A stretch of DNA of 64,000 nucleotides from JAICYJ01 sp038212095 (GTDB lineage Bacteria; Actinomycetota; Thermoleophilia; Gaiellales; JAICJC01). Positions 27,924 through 36,684 of the stretch are shown here, piece by piece. Position 1 is the first letter of the stretch; every line of letters starts with the position of its first letter. The stretch is taken from assembly GCA_038212095.1 (NCBI GenBank), contig JBBQUW010000001.1, positions 62,001-126,000 on the forward strand, read 5' to 3'. The position numbers and the translations under genes are program-made. The notes below the pieces were generated by a model that saw nothing but the letters and a program-made list of their open reading frames with translations, had not been told where the DNA came from and did not search any database.

Positions 27924-28195
27924 GGTGCCAGGCACCGGGGGCTCGTTTCGCCGTTCGCGTTTCGCCTGACTCCCGTGCCTGGCAACGGCCCGCTAGGGCG
28001 GGTGCCAGGCACGTTCGGGCTGCTTACTGGCCGCTGGGTGGTCGGTCGATGGTGCCAGGCACCGGGGGCTCGTTTTGCCGTTCGCGTTTCGCCTGACTAC
28101 CGTGCCTGGCAACGGCCGCCAGGGCGGTGCCTGGCACGTTCGCGCTGCCTGCTGGCCGCTGGGTGGTCGCTCGATGGTGCCAGGCACCGGGGGCC
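27924..28195. repeat. Tandem repeat of about 125 bp with GTGCCWGGCAC palindromes
   Basis: Two tandem units (27924-28050, 28051-28175) and the start of a third (from 28176), preceded by a partial unit near 27880. Each unit contains two or more copies of the palindrome GTGCC(A/T)GGCAC, and within unit 1 CGTGCCTGGCA and TGCCAGGCACG can form an 11-bp stem. Units differ by scattered substitutions and small indels. No gene is seen. It lies between the nfu-type gene and the left copy of the structured element. Confidence 0.8.
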
Positions 28196-28228
28196 CGGCC
28201 CGGGCTCATTACTGCCGTTGCCGATTTC

Positions 28229-28410
28229 GAATACACGCAAACAGCGGCAATTATGTACTTGCGTGATCGCTCCGGGTGGCGTACATTCTCTCTGCGCCGC
28301 TCAGGGCAGCCGAGTAGGTTGAAGCCAGACGGACGGATCGTAGAGGCGACTCGAAAGTTCGTTCGGCTGGGGGACCAAAGGCCAGCCGGAGCGGCGAATC
28401 TTTGGTCCAG
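28229..28410 (+). ncRNA. Candidate structured RNA with promoter, left copy
   Basis: This aligns without gaps to 30140-30321. From the -10-like TACATT (28282-28287) onward the copies are almost identical; upstream only blocks are kept (GAATAC, CGCAAA, AGCG and CTTGC, the last about 17-18 bases before TACATT). The invariant part can form an 8-bp outer stem (CGCCGCTC/GAGCGGCG), an inner CAGCCGA/TCGGCTG stem, a competing CGGCTGG/CCAGCCG hairpin, and a 3' GGACCAAAG/CTTTGGTCC stem. No protein fits. It runs convergent to the adenine deaminase gene. Assignment as RNA rather than a mobile repeat is inference. Confidence 0.5.
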
Positions 28411-28420
28411 GCTTCCCGCG

Positions 28421-30112
28421 TCAGACGGCCAGTGGCACCAGCTGGAACCGCTCCACATCGACCAAGCCGTGGTCGGTGATCTTGAGCGCCGGGATCACCG
28501 ACAACGCCAGGAAGCCCATCGCGTGGAACGGCGCCTCGACCTTGCAGCCAAGCGCCCGCACCCCGTCTGACAGCAGCCGGCTCTGCTCGAGCACGACCGC
28601 AAGCGGCTGGTCGGAGAGCAGGCCCGCGATTGCAAGCGGCAGCTCGGCGCGGACTCCGCGCTGATCGACCACGACCATGCCGCCGCCCAACTCGGCAAGC
28701 CGTCCCACGGCCCGTGCCATGTCGCCGTCGTCGACCCCGACGCAGACGATGTTGTGCGCATCGTGCGCGACCGTGGACGCGATCGCTCCCCGCTTCAGCC
28801 CGAAGCCTCGTACGAAGCCGATGCCGATCCTGCCGCTGCCAAGGTGCCGCTCCACCACCGCGATCTTGGCCAGGTCTCGGTCGACATCGGCGACAGCCAG
28901 TCCGTCGCGGACGGTCGGCTGCTCGACCAGCGAATCGGTCACTATCTGACCCGGCACGAGGCCGATCACGCGCATCGCCGAGCCGTCCGACGGCGTCCGC
29001 AGATCGTTGGACGAGAGCGGCTGTACGCGCACCGTGCGCCGTGCCCACTCCGGCGCCTCCGCCGCTGGCACCTCGGCCACCGGTCGACCGTGCTTCAGCA
29101 CCAGGTCGGGGAGGAAGCCTTCCAGGTCGGGCAGGATCAGCAGGTCGGCGCGGTGGCCGGGCGCGACCGCCCCCCGGTCGCCCATCCGGTGCCAGGTGGC
29201 GGCGTTGTGCGACGCGATCATGAGCGCATCGCGGGGATCGACGCCCAGCTCAACAGCGCGCCGCACCATCCCGTTGATATGGCCGTCGCGGTGGATGTGA
29301 GCGGGCTCGCGATCGTCAGTGCAGAACGCGATCCGGCCCGGGCCGAACTCCTGCACCAGCGGCAGCAACGTCTCCAGGTTACGGGCCGCCGACGCCTCCC
29401 GAATTAGCAGCCAGACGCCTGCCCGTAGCCGTTCGCGACCCTCCTCGAGCGTCGTCGCCTCGTGGTCCGAACGGATGCCGGCAGCGGCGTAGGCCTGCAG
29501 CCGTGCGCCGGTCACTCCCGGCGCGTGCCCGTCGACGTGGGCGGCTCCCCGCAGCCCGAGCTTCGTCAGCTCGTGGGGGTTGCCGCCGATCACGCCGGGA
29601 AAGTTCATCATCTCGGCCAGCCCGATCACCCGTCGCCGCCGCAGCAGGCCCTCCAGGTCGCCCGGTGTCAGCTCGCGCCGGGGCGACTCGAACTGCGACG
29701 CGGGCACGCACGACGGCGCCATGAAGAACACGTCCAGCGGCAGATTCTCGCACGCGTCGATCAGCCAGTGCACGCCGTCGCTGCCGAGCACGTTGGCAAT
29801 CTCGTGCGGGTCCGCGACCACGGTGGTGGTGCCAAACGGCAGCAGCAGCTTGGCCAGCTCGTCCACCAGCAGCAGCGAAGACTCCAGATGCATGTGCGCG
29901 TCGATCAGGCCGGGTGCGACGTAGCGGCCATCCGCGTCCAGCGTCTCGCCGCCGCGGTACTCGCCGACGCCGGCGATCCAGCCGTCGCAGATCGCGACAT
30001 CCGCTTCGAGCCATTCGCGGGTGTGCACCGACAGCACCCGCCCGCCGCGCACCACCAGGTCGGCGGGCTCGTCACCGCGAGCCACCGCCAGCCGTCGAGA
30101 GAGATCCGTCAT
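28421..30112 (-). CDS. ade: Adenine deaminase
   Basis: A 563-residue amidohydrolase of the adenine deaminase family, converting adenine to hypoxanthine in purine salvage. Visible are the N-terminal beta-domain, the metal site LIDAHMHLESS near residue 70, VADPHEIANV, HVDGHAPG, AFCTDDREP and C-terminal HDAHNIVCVG and GGGMVVV blocks. TAGACT lies six bases before ATG 30112, so the transcript is probably leaderless. An inverted repeat TTCAG-tg-CTGAA (30131-30142) just upstream is a candidate operator. The gene is flanked by the two copies of the structured element. Confidence 0.93.
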   Translation of the reverse strand: MTDLSRRLAVARGDEPADLVVRGGRVLSVHTREWLEADVAICDGWIAGVGEYRGGETLDADGRYVAPGLIDAHMHLESSLLLVDELAKLLLPFGTTTVVADPHEIANVLGSDGVHWLIDACENLPLDVFFMAPSCVPASQFESPRRELTPGDLEGLLRRRRVIGLAEMMNFPGVIGGNPHELTKLGLRGAAHVDGHAPGVTGARLQAYAAAGIRSDHEATTLEEGRERLRAGVWLLIREASAARNLETLLPLVQEFGPGRIAFCTDDREPAHIHRDGHINGMVRRAVELGVDPRDALMIASHNAATWHRMGDRGAVAPGHRADLLILPDLEGFLPDLVLKHGRPVAEVPAAEAPEWARRTVRVQPLSSNDLRTPSDGSAMRVIGLVPGQIVTDSLVEQPTVRDGLAVADVDRDLAKIAVVERHLGSGRIGIGFVRGFGLKRGAIASTVAHDAHNIVCVGVDDGDMARAVGRLAELGGGMVVVDQRGVRAELPLAIAGLLSDQPLAVVLEQSRLLSDGVRALGCKVEAPFHAMGFLALSVIPALKITDHGLVDVERFQLVPLAV

Positions 30113-30139
30113 GTGTGAAGTCTAGGCGTTTTCAGTGCT

Positions 30140-30321
30140 GAATACTCGCAAAGAGCGCGAAAAAGACGCTTGCATTGCGGCTCGATCCGCCGTACATTCT
30201 CTTTGCGCCGCTCAGGGCAGCCGAGTAGGTTGAAGCCAGACGGACGGATCGTAGAGGCGACTCGAAAGTTCGTTCGGCTGGGGTACCAAAGGCCAGCCGG
30301 AGCGGCGAATCTTTGGCCCAG
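30140..30321 (+). ncRNA. Candidate structured RNA with promoter, right copy
   Basis: Second copy of the element at 28229-28410, same orientation, offset exactly 1911 bases. TACATT is at 30193-30198, with CTTGCA upstream at 17-18 base spacing. The transcribed part differs from the left copy at only a few positions before the 3' end. Here it is divergent from the adenine deaminase gene and is followed by the strong hairpin at 30342-30378. The 3' stem is slightly weaker than in the left copy (CCAAAG/CTTTGG). Confidence 0.5.
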
Positions 30322-30341
30322 CTTTCCAGCCCGCGGACATG

Positions 30342-30378
30342 AACGACCCCCCGCCGCCCGGGGCGGCGAGGGGTCGTT
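30342..30378. terminator. GC-rich hairpin between convergent transcripts
   Basis: Arms AACGACCCC and GGGGTCGTT enclose a GCCGCC/GGCGGC inner stem. It lies between the 3' end of the permease gene (minus strand) and the right copy of the structured element (plus strand). There is no long T tract, so it may act as a bidirectional, weakly intrinsic terminator. Confidence 0.6.
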
Positions 30379-30392
30379 GCTCCTCCGAGCGG

Positions 30393-31970
30393 TCACTCCC
30401 CCGCGGTCGACGTCTCGTCGATCGTGCGGATGGGACCGGTGAACCAGTTCTTCGCCCACAGGTTCCAGGACAGGAATGCGTACAGCGCCACCACGCCCAC
30501 GATCAGCGGGCAGTAGTTGATCAGGCCGTTGTTCCACGCGAACGCCGCGTTGCCGGGGATTCCGCCCGGGGAGGTGGGCAGGAAGGCGATGATGCAGACG
30601 ATCACCACCTCGAGCACGGCCACCGGGCACATCCACTTGTACTTGCCGTTCAGCGTCCACGGGCCGGCCACGAACGAGTCTCCCATCCGCCACCGCAGAT
30701 AGATCGGGATCGCATAGGCGATGTAGAGCCCGACCACCGTGATCGAGGCCAGGGCGTAGAACGCGATCGGCACCCTGCCGGCGTTGCCATACAGGGCCGG
30801 CAGCGTGACGATCGCGCAGATCGCCGCCATACCCAGCGTCGCGTTACGCGGCGCTCGGTTGGAGGCAACCTTCGACCAGATCTGGTGTCCCGGTACCGCG
30901 CGGTCACGGATGAATGCGAACATCATGCGTGAGGCGCTGGTCAGACCCGAGCCGCCGCAGAAGAACTGGCCGATGGTCGAGATGATCATGATCGTCTTGA
31001 AGCCGAGCAGGCCCAGGGAGGTGGCGAAGATGCCGATCGACTGGCCGCCGCCATAGGGGTTGCTGGCCGAGATGACGTTTGCGTCCTTGACAGCGAACAG
31101 GAAGCAGAGCAGCAGGATCCAGCCGCCGATAGCGGAGTAGAACACCGACCGCCACATGCCCTGGGCGGCCGCCTTCGCGGCGCCGGTCGTCTCCTCGGAG
31201 AGATGGGCCGAGGCGTCGAAGCCGGTGATCGTGTACTGGGTCAGGATCACACCCAGCGGCACCACGTAGAGGAAGAACTTGAGGCTGCTTGTGCCACCCG
31301 AGAAGCCTGAGTTATTGACCCAGTGGGTGAACACGAAGGAGGCGCTCTGGTGCGACGTTGGGCCAAAGATCAGCACCATCACGACGATCGCGGCGCCGAC
31401 CACGTGCCAGAAGGCCGAGGTGTTGTTCCAGACCGAGAGGATGTGGGCCGGGAACAGGTTGATGATCACATGAATCGTCAGGATGCCCAGGAAGATCAGG
31501 AAGATGTACTTGAGGTTGAACGCGTCGTAGTGCGTGTCGAACAGCCCGATCGTGTACGACAGGAACGAGGCGCAGGCGTAGTCGACCGAGGCCACCACGC
31601 CCACCAGGCCGACCAGGTTGAACCAGCCGGTGAACCATCCCCAGCTCGGGCCGCCCAGCTTGGAGGCCCAGTAGTAGATGCCGCCCGCGGTTGGCATGGC
31701 TGAGACGATCTCGGCCATGCAGAAGGCGACGATCAGGATGAAGGCCGAGACCACAGGCCAGCCGATCGAGACCATGACCGGGCCGCCGTTGTTCCAAGCG
31801 GCGAAGAAGTTCGTGAAGCAGCCGGCCAGGATCGAGATGATCGAGAATGAGATCGCGAAGTTGGTGAACCCACCCCAGGAGCGTTCCAGCTCCTGCTTGT
31901 AGCCCAGTTCGGCGAGCAGCTTCTCGTCCTCGCTCAGCCCTGGGCTTGCGCCTGGAGACACGTCGCTCAT
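30393..31970 (-). CDS. APC-family amino acid/amine permease
   Basis: A 525-residue transporter with about 12-13 membrane helices and the APC consensus region near the N-terminus (ELGYKQELERSWGGFTNFAI, then GGIYYWASKLGG). It resembles GABA/polyamine-type eukaryote-like permeases. ATG 31970 has AGGAGGAAA upstream, an unusually clear Shine-Dalgarno for this window, and upstream in-frame sequence is not conserved-looking. The substrate is unknown; the adenine deaminase neighbour is not enough to suggest a purine. Confidence 0.9.
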   Translation of the reverse strand: MSDVSPGASPGLSEDEKLLAELGYKQELERSWGGFTNFAISFSIISILAGCFTNFFAAWNNGGPVMVSIGWPVVSAFILIVAFCMAEIVSAMPTAGGIYYWASKLGGPSWGWFTGWFNLVGLVGVVASVDYACASFLSYTIGLFDTHYDAFNLKYIFLIFLGILTIHVIINLFPAHILSVWNNTSAFWHVVGAAIVVMVLIFGPTSHQSASFVFTHWVNNSGFSGGTSSLKFFLYVVPLGVILTQYTITGFDASAHLSEETTGAAKAAAQGMWRSVFYSAIGGWILLLCFLFAVKDANVISASNPYGGGQSIGIFATSLGLLGFKTIMIISTIGQFFCGGSGLTSASRMMFAFIRDRAVPGHQIWSKVASNRAPRNATLGMAAICAIVTLPALYGNAGRVPIAFYALASITVVGLYIAYAIPIYLRWRMGDSFVAGPWTLNGKYKWMCPVAVLEVVIVCIIAFLPTSPGGIPGNAAFAWNNGLINYCPLIVGVVALYAFLSWNLWAKNWFTGPIRTIDETSTAGE

Positions 31971-32084
31971 GCGGTTTCCTCCTGTCGTAGGGGAGTGGGC
32001 TATACCACGGGCCGCGAGTATACGACTCTGAGCAGCAGTTTTCGAGGTGGCAGGACAGAATCCCCTGCCGCCGAAAGCTCGCTC

Positions 32085-32960
32085 GTGCAGCGCCACCTTT
32101 CTCCCACCGCGGCTCGTCTGGCGGGCATCGCGGCGTGGCTGGTCGCGTTCGGCAGCTTTCTCACCGCCCGAAGCAACCAGCTGTCACGTGACGAGGCGGG
32201 CACGATCTCGCTCCTGTTCGGGCTGACCATGATCGCCATGCACGTCGCCTTCCGTCGCCGTGCGTATGCCGTCGATGGTTCGTCCGACGCCTCGCTGGCG
32301 GCGCTGATCGGCGCGTTGACGGTTCCGGCCGGCCTGGCCGCACTGCTGTGGGATCCCGGCATCGCCAACTCGAGCTTCATCTTCCTGTTCTCATTCTCAC
32401 GCGACGGCACCGGGAACGGCCTGCTGCTTTCAGCGGTGGTGTTCCTCGCCGCTTACGGCCTGGGCCGCGACGCGCGGTGGCTGCTGGCGGCGCCGCTGGT
32501 GACGGTGGCGGGCGTCGAGTTGCGCCTGGCCGGCAACGGCAGCGTCAGCCTGGCCGCGGGTGGCAGCTGGACGCGCTTCCTGGTATTGCTGGCGGCGATC
32601 GCGGCGCTGGTGGCGGCGGCATCCTGGGTGGCGAGGGCGGAGCGGCACAACCTCTTGCTGGCAGCCGCGCTGATCACGCCTTTCGCGTTCTCGTCCTACC
32701 CGGCACAGGGCGAGAGCGTGCTGCGCGACATCGTGGGAGCGGTGCTGCTTGCCGGCCTGGTGCTGATCACGTGGCGCCGGCTCTCGCTGGGGATGGGCCT
32801 TGCGATCGTGCTGCTCGGGCTGTTCGAGGTTGCGTCGCTCTCGGCTGGCGGCCGCGGCCTGCTGCCCCCTGCGCTGTTCGCGCTGGTGGGCGCCGCGCTG
32901 ATATTGGCCGGCGCGGTCTCGGCTCGCGCGGCGCCCCCCAGCCCGCCAACGCCCTCGTAG
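32085..32960 (+). CDS. Multi-pass membrane protein, unknown function
   Basis: From GTG 32085 the protein has 291 residues and about eight or nine hydrophobic helices, ending in a short Ala/Pro-rich tail. An alternative GTG at 31995 adds 30 polar residues. No motif of a known transporter is evident. It is divergent from the APC permease. Confidence 0.65.
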   Translation: MQRHLSPTAARLAGIAAWLVAFGSFLTARSNQLSRDEAGTISLLFGLTMIAMHVAFRRRAYAVDGSSDASLAALIGALTVPAGLAALLWDPGIANSSFIFLFSFSRDGTGNGLLLSAVVFLAAYGLGRDARWLLAAPLVTVAGVELRLAGNGSVSLAAGGSWTRFLVLLAAIAALVAAASWVARAERHNLLLAAALITPFAFSSYPAQGESVLRDIVGAVLLAGLVLITWRRLSLGMGLAIVLLGLFEVASLSAGGRGLLPPALFALVGAALILAGAVSARAAPPSPPTPS

Positions 32961-32980
32961 AAAGGACGCGAGCGAACAGT

Positions 32981-34114
32981 TCAGCCCATCGCCTGCTCGA
33001 GATCCTCGATCAGGTCGTCCGCCGATTCGATGCCGACAGAGAGCCGCACAAGGTTCGCCGGCACCGCGAACGGCGCGTCTGCGGTGGAGGCGTGGGTCAT
33101 CTGCGCCGGAGTCTCTATCAGGCTCTCGACGCCGCCCAGGCTCTCGGCCAGCGACCACACCCTGGTGCGGGCGACCAGATCGAGCGCCAGCTTCTCGGAC
33201 TCGACCAGGAACGAGATCATGCCGCCGAAGTCGCGCATCTGGCGGGACGCGATCTCGTGGCCGGGATGGTCGGGGATGCCGGGATACAGCACCCGGTCGA
33301 CCATCGGGTGGCCGCCCAGGAAGCCGGCGACCGCGCGCGCGTTCTCGCAGTGCTGGCGCATTCGCACCGCCAGCGTCTTCAATCCCCGCAGCACCAGCCA
33401 GGCGTCGAACGGGCCGGCCACGGCGCCCAGCGAGTTCTGCAGAAAGGCCAGCCGCTCCGCCAGGCCCGCATCCGACGTGGCGGCGATGCCGCAGACCAGG
33501 TCGGAGTGCCCGCCCAGGTACTTGGTGGCCGAGTGCACCACGATGTCGGCCCCAAGCTCCAGCGGCCGCTGCAGGTACGGCGAGGCGAACGTGTTGTCGA
33601 CCACCACCGTCACCCCCAGCGCGTGCGCCACCTTGGCCGCGGCGGCGATGTCGACGATGTTCAGCAGCGGGTTGGTGGGCGACTCCAGCCACAGCATGCT
33701 GGCGCCCTCCAGATGATCGGCAAGCTCGCTGTTGCACTGTTCGGCCGAGAGGTAGGTGAACTGATGGCCCTTTGGCTGGTAGACCTTCGAGAACAGCCGA
33801 TAGGTGCCGCCGTAGACATCGTTCACCGACACCACCCGCTGGCCGGGATCGACCAGGTGCATGATGGTGGTGGTTGCCGCCATGCCGCTCGCGAACGCAA
33901 AGCCGTGGTCGGCGCTCTCGAGCGATGCCAGGCAGCGCTCGAGCGCCCGCCTGGTGGGGTTGGCGGTGCGCGAGTAGTCATAGCCGTCCTTCAGCACTCC
34001 CACTGAATCCTGCACGTATGTGGAGGTCTGGTAGATGGGGACGGCGACCGCGCCGGTGGACGGGTCAGGGGGCTGCCCGTCATGGATCGCTCGGGTGTCG
34101 AACTGGTGAGTCAT
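32981..34114 (-). CDS. Cystathionine gamma-synthase / gamma-lyase
   Basis: A 377-residue Cys/Met-metabolism PLP enzyme. Seen are YSRTANPTR near residue 48, GMAATT, the YGGTYR block, LESPTNPLL, VVDNTFASPYLQ (PLP-binding Asp) and HSATKYLGGHSD with the Schiff-base Lys. It makes or cleaves cystathionine; synthase versus lyase cannot be separated here. ATG 34114 overlaps the upstream stop (ATGA), so it is coupled to the YcaQ-type gene and CBS as a transsulfuration operon. Confidence 0.9.
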   Translation of the reverse strand: MTHQFDTRAIHDGQPPDPSTGAVAVPIYQTSTYVQDSVGVLKDGYDYSRTANPTRRALERCLASLESADHGFAFASGMAATTTIMHLVDPGQRVVSVNDVYGGTYRLFSKVYQPKGHQFTYLSAEQCNSELADHLEGASMLWLESPTNPLLNIVDIAAAAKVAHALGVTVVVDNTFASPYLQRPLELGADIVVHSATKYLGGHSDLVCGIAATSDAGLAERLAFLQNSLGAVAGPFDAWLVLRGLKTLAVRMRQHCENARAVAGFLGGHPMVDRVLYPGIPDHPGHEIASRQMRDFGGMISFLVESEKLALDLVARTRVWSLAESLGGVESLIETPAQMTHASTADAPFAVPANLVRLSVGIESADDLIEDLEQAMG

Positions 34115-35250
34115 CGGCGCAGGATAGTCGAGCATCCTACGGCCGCCGCCAAGCGCTCCAGCGCTCGTTCCAGGCCCTGCTCGTGGCGCGCGCCCCAGCG
34201 CACCTGCGGTTCGCGGTGGACGGCCACGACTCGCAGCGTGCCGCTGCTGCGGTCGTTGCGCAGATCGACGCGTCCGACGATCCGGTCACCCAGCAGGTAC
34301 GGCAGCACGTAGTAGCCGTAGACGCGCTCATGCTCGCGCTTGTAGACCTCGATCAGGTGCGAGAAGCCGATCACGCGCTCGGCGAACTGCCTGTCCCAGA
34401 GCAGGTTGTCGAACGGTGAGAGCAACACGGGGGCGGTGGTCGCGCCGTCCGGCTCACTCTCGGCCTCCACCAGCACCGGCGGGCCGCCGTCGGTCACGGC
34501 CAGCCGCCGCAGCGCGCCGTCGGCGACCAGTCGCTCGACATGCGGACGGATGCGGGCAACGCCGCCGCGCAGCCGGTTGTGCTCGACGATGCCGCGCTCG
34601 GTCAGCACGCCGCGGGCCGTGACCGCCCGCTGGCACAGCGCCCGCAGGCACTCGTCCTCGCTTGGCACAGGCGCGCCCAGCATCTGGTCGGGGATCACCC
34701 GCTCGGGCAGGTCGTACATGCGCTGGAAGCTGCGCCGTTCGCAGACCACCAGCCGACCCGAGTTCCACAGCGCCTCGAGCACGCGCTTGGCCGGCTTCAG
34801 GTTCCACATGCCGCCCTCGCGCTGGCCCTCGAAGTGGCGCGAGCCCAGCGGTCCGCGCTCGCGGATCTCGCCCAGCACGTGGTCGGCCAGCGCCTTCTCT
34901 TGTGTCAGCACGTCGCCCCACCACGGGTGGTCGTCGCTGCTCAGCATCACGCGCCGGTAGAGAGGCCAGTCGGCGATCGTGATCAGGCACGCCTCGTGCG
35001 CCCAGTACTCGAAGACGCGGCCGCTCTTCAGCAGCTTCGAGATGGTGCCGCGGGGATACACGCCGACCCGGCTGGTGAGCGTGATGCGGTGGCTGCGCTC
35101 GACCGCCGAGATCGAGTCGAGCTGCACGGCGCCCAGCCGCGCGATGGTCGATTCGACCTCGGCCACGCGGGCCAGCCGCGAGCGGGCGGCATAGCCCTGA
35201 GCTGCGACCGCGCGGCGGCGCAGCTCGGCCGGGGAGACCGGCTGGCTCAA
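34111..35250 (-). CDS. YcaQ/AlkX-type winged-helix DNA glycosylase
   Basis: A 379-residue HTH_42 (winged-helix) protein with the conserved QLDSISAVERSHRITLTSR block near residues 40-58. Characterised relatives (YcaQ/AlkX, AlkZ) unhook interstrand crosslinks or remove bulky N7-alkylpurines. TTG 35250 overlaps the CBS stop (TTGA), and its own stop overlaps the next start (ATGA), so it is translationally embedded between two transsulfuration genes. The large open frame upstream of 35250 overlaps the CBS gene and is spurious. Confidence 0.85.
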   Translation of the reverse strand: MSQPVSPAELRRRAVAAQGYAARSRLARVAEVESTIARLGAVQLDSISAVERSHRITLTSRVGVYPRGTISKLLKSGRVFEYWAHEACLITIADWPLYRRVMLSSDDHPWWGDVLTQEKALADHVLGEIRERGPLGSRHFEGQREGGMWNLKPAKRVLEALWNSGRLVVCERRSFQRMYDLPERVIPDQMLGAPVPSEDECLRALCQRAVTARGVLTERGIVEHNRLRGGVARIRPHVERLVADGALRRLAVTDGGPPVLVEAESEPDGATTAPVLLSPFDNLLWDRQFAERVIGFSHLIEVYKREHERVYGYYVLPYLLGDRIVGRVDLRNDRSSGTLRVVAVHREPQVRWGARHEQGLERALERLAAAVGCSTILRR

Positions 35251-36644
35251 GCCCCGTTTCGCCGGTGGGCGAGGTACTCGAGCAGGTCGGAGCGGGTCAG
35301 CATGCCCGCCGGCCGGCCGCCGATCGCGACCACCACCGCCGGGCTGCCGGCGGTCAGGTCGGCGAACACGCGGTCGATCGACTCGTCGCCGTCGATCACG
35401 TGCAGCGGCGGCTGCATCGCCTGGGCGACGCCCTCGTTGAGCGCGTCGGGGTTCTTGAACACGCGGTCGAGCAGTCCGCGTTCCTGCAGCGAGCCGACCA
35501 CGTCCGCCAGCGAGTCGGCCGGCTTGTTGCGCACCACCGGCAGCTGCGAGATCGAGTAGCGCTGCATCAGCTCGATTGCCTCGCCCACCTTGTGGCTGGC
35601 CTCGATCGTGACCAGTTCGGGCAGCTCGGCGTGCTCGCCGCGGGTGTGCAGCAGCACCTCCTTGACGGTCGGCGTGGGCGCGCTGCGCTCCAGGAAGCCG
35701 TGCTCGAGCATGTAGTTGTCGTCGTAGAACTTGGAGAGGTACGAGCGGCCGCCGTCGGGGATTAGCGTCAGCACCGTCGCGTTCGCGCCCAGCGTGCGTG
35801 CCACCTCGAGCGTGGCCCACACGGCGGTGCCGCCGGAGCCGCCCACCAGCAGCCCCTCCTCGCGCGCCATCCGCCGGGCGGTGACGAACGAGTCGCGGTC
35901 AGAGACGGTGACGAACTCGTCGACCAGCGAGAGATCCATCGTGGTGGGGTAGAAGTCCTCGCCGATGCCCTCGACCATGTAGGGGTGGACGTCGTTTGGC
36001 TGCGAGTAGATCGAGCCCTCCGGGTCGGCGCCGATGATGCGGATTTTCGGGTTCTGCTGCTTCAGGTAGCGGGCGACGCCGGACACGGTGCCGCCGGTGC
36101 CAAGGGCGATCACGACCGCATCCAGCTCGCCGCCGGTCTGCTCCCAGATCTCGGGCCCGGTGGTCTCGAAGTGGGCCTGAGGATTGGCCATGTTCGAGTA
36201 CTGGTCCGGCTTGAAGCCGCCCGGGATCTCCTCCGCCAGCCGGTCGGACACCGAGTAGTAGCTGTCTGGCGACTCGGGCTCGACGGCGGTCGGGCAGATC
36301 ACGACCTCGGCGCCGTACGCGCGCAGCAGCGAGATCTTCTCCTGGCTCATCTTGTCGGGCATCACGAAGATGCAGCGGTAGCCCCGGATCGCGGCGGCGA
36401 TCGCCAGGCCGACGCCGGTGTTGCCGGAGGTGGGCTCGACGATCGTGCCGCCGGGCTTCAGCTTGCCCTCGCGCTCGGCTGCCTCGATCATGCGCAGCCC
36501 GATCCGATCCTTGACCGAGCCGCCGGGGTTGAGGTACTCGAGCTTGGCGATCACGGTCGCCTCGATGCCGGCGGTCATGCGCTGGAGCCGCACCAGCGGC
36601 GTGTTGCCGACCAGTTCGAGCACGGTGGGATACGTGCGGGGCAT
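35247..36644 (-). CDS. Cystathionine beta-synthase
   Basis: A 465-residue enzyme with the PLP fold (Schiff-base Lys in NPGGSVKDR near residue 45, PTSGNTG loop, GTGGT phosphate loop) and two C-terminal CBS domains (about 340-460). It condenses homocysteine with serine. The domain set fits CBS rather than cysteine synthase. TACAGT lies eight bases before ATG 36644 with no Shine-Dalgarno. First gene of an operon with the YcaQ-type glycosylase and cystathionine gamma-synthase/lyase. Confidence 0.93.
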   Translation of the reverse strand: MPRTYPTVLELVGNTPLVRLQRMTAGIEATVIAKLEYLNPGGSVKDRIGLRMIEAAEREGKLKPGGTIVEPTSGNTGVGLAIAAAIRGYRCIFVMPDKMSQEKISLLRAYGAEVVICPTAVEPESPDSYYSVSDRLAEEIPGGFKPDQYSNMANPQAHFETTGPEIWEQTGGELDAVVIALGTGGTVSGVARYLKQQNPKIRIIGADPEGSIYSQPNDVHPYMVEGIGEDFYPTTMDLSLVDEFVTVSDRDSFVTARRMAREEGLLVGGSGGTAVWATLEVARTLGANATVLTLIPDGGRSYLSKFYDDNYMLEHGFLERSAPTPTVKEVLLHTRGEHAELPELVTIEASHKVGEAIELMQRYSISQLPVVRNKPADSLADVVGSLQERGLLDRVFKNPDALNEGVAQAMQPPLHVIDGDESIDRVFADLTAGSPAVVVAIGGRPAGMLTRSDLLEYLAHRRNGA

Positions 36645-36684
36645 CGGCGGGAACTGTACCCGGCACGTCGGGGCACGCGTCGTC

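Noticed and set aside
27924..28195. Possible CRISPR array
   Set aside because: The units are about 125 bp tandem repeats with no constant short repeat and unique spacers, and no cas genes are near.
28229..28410. Known riboswitch (purine, FMN, c-di-GMP, guanidine) or 6S RNA
   Set aside because: None of the conserved cores I know could be matched, and the fold is not a single long 6S-type hairpin.
34114..34128. Leaderless promoter TATCCT six bases before the cystathionine gamma-synthase gene
   Set aside because: It lies inside the coding sequence of the overlapping upstream gene, and ATGA coupling already explains expression; the match may be chance.
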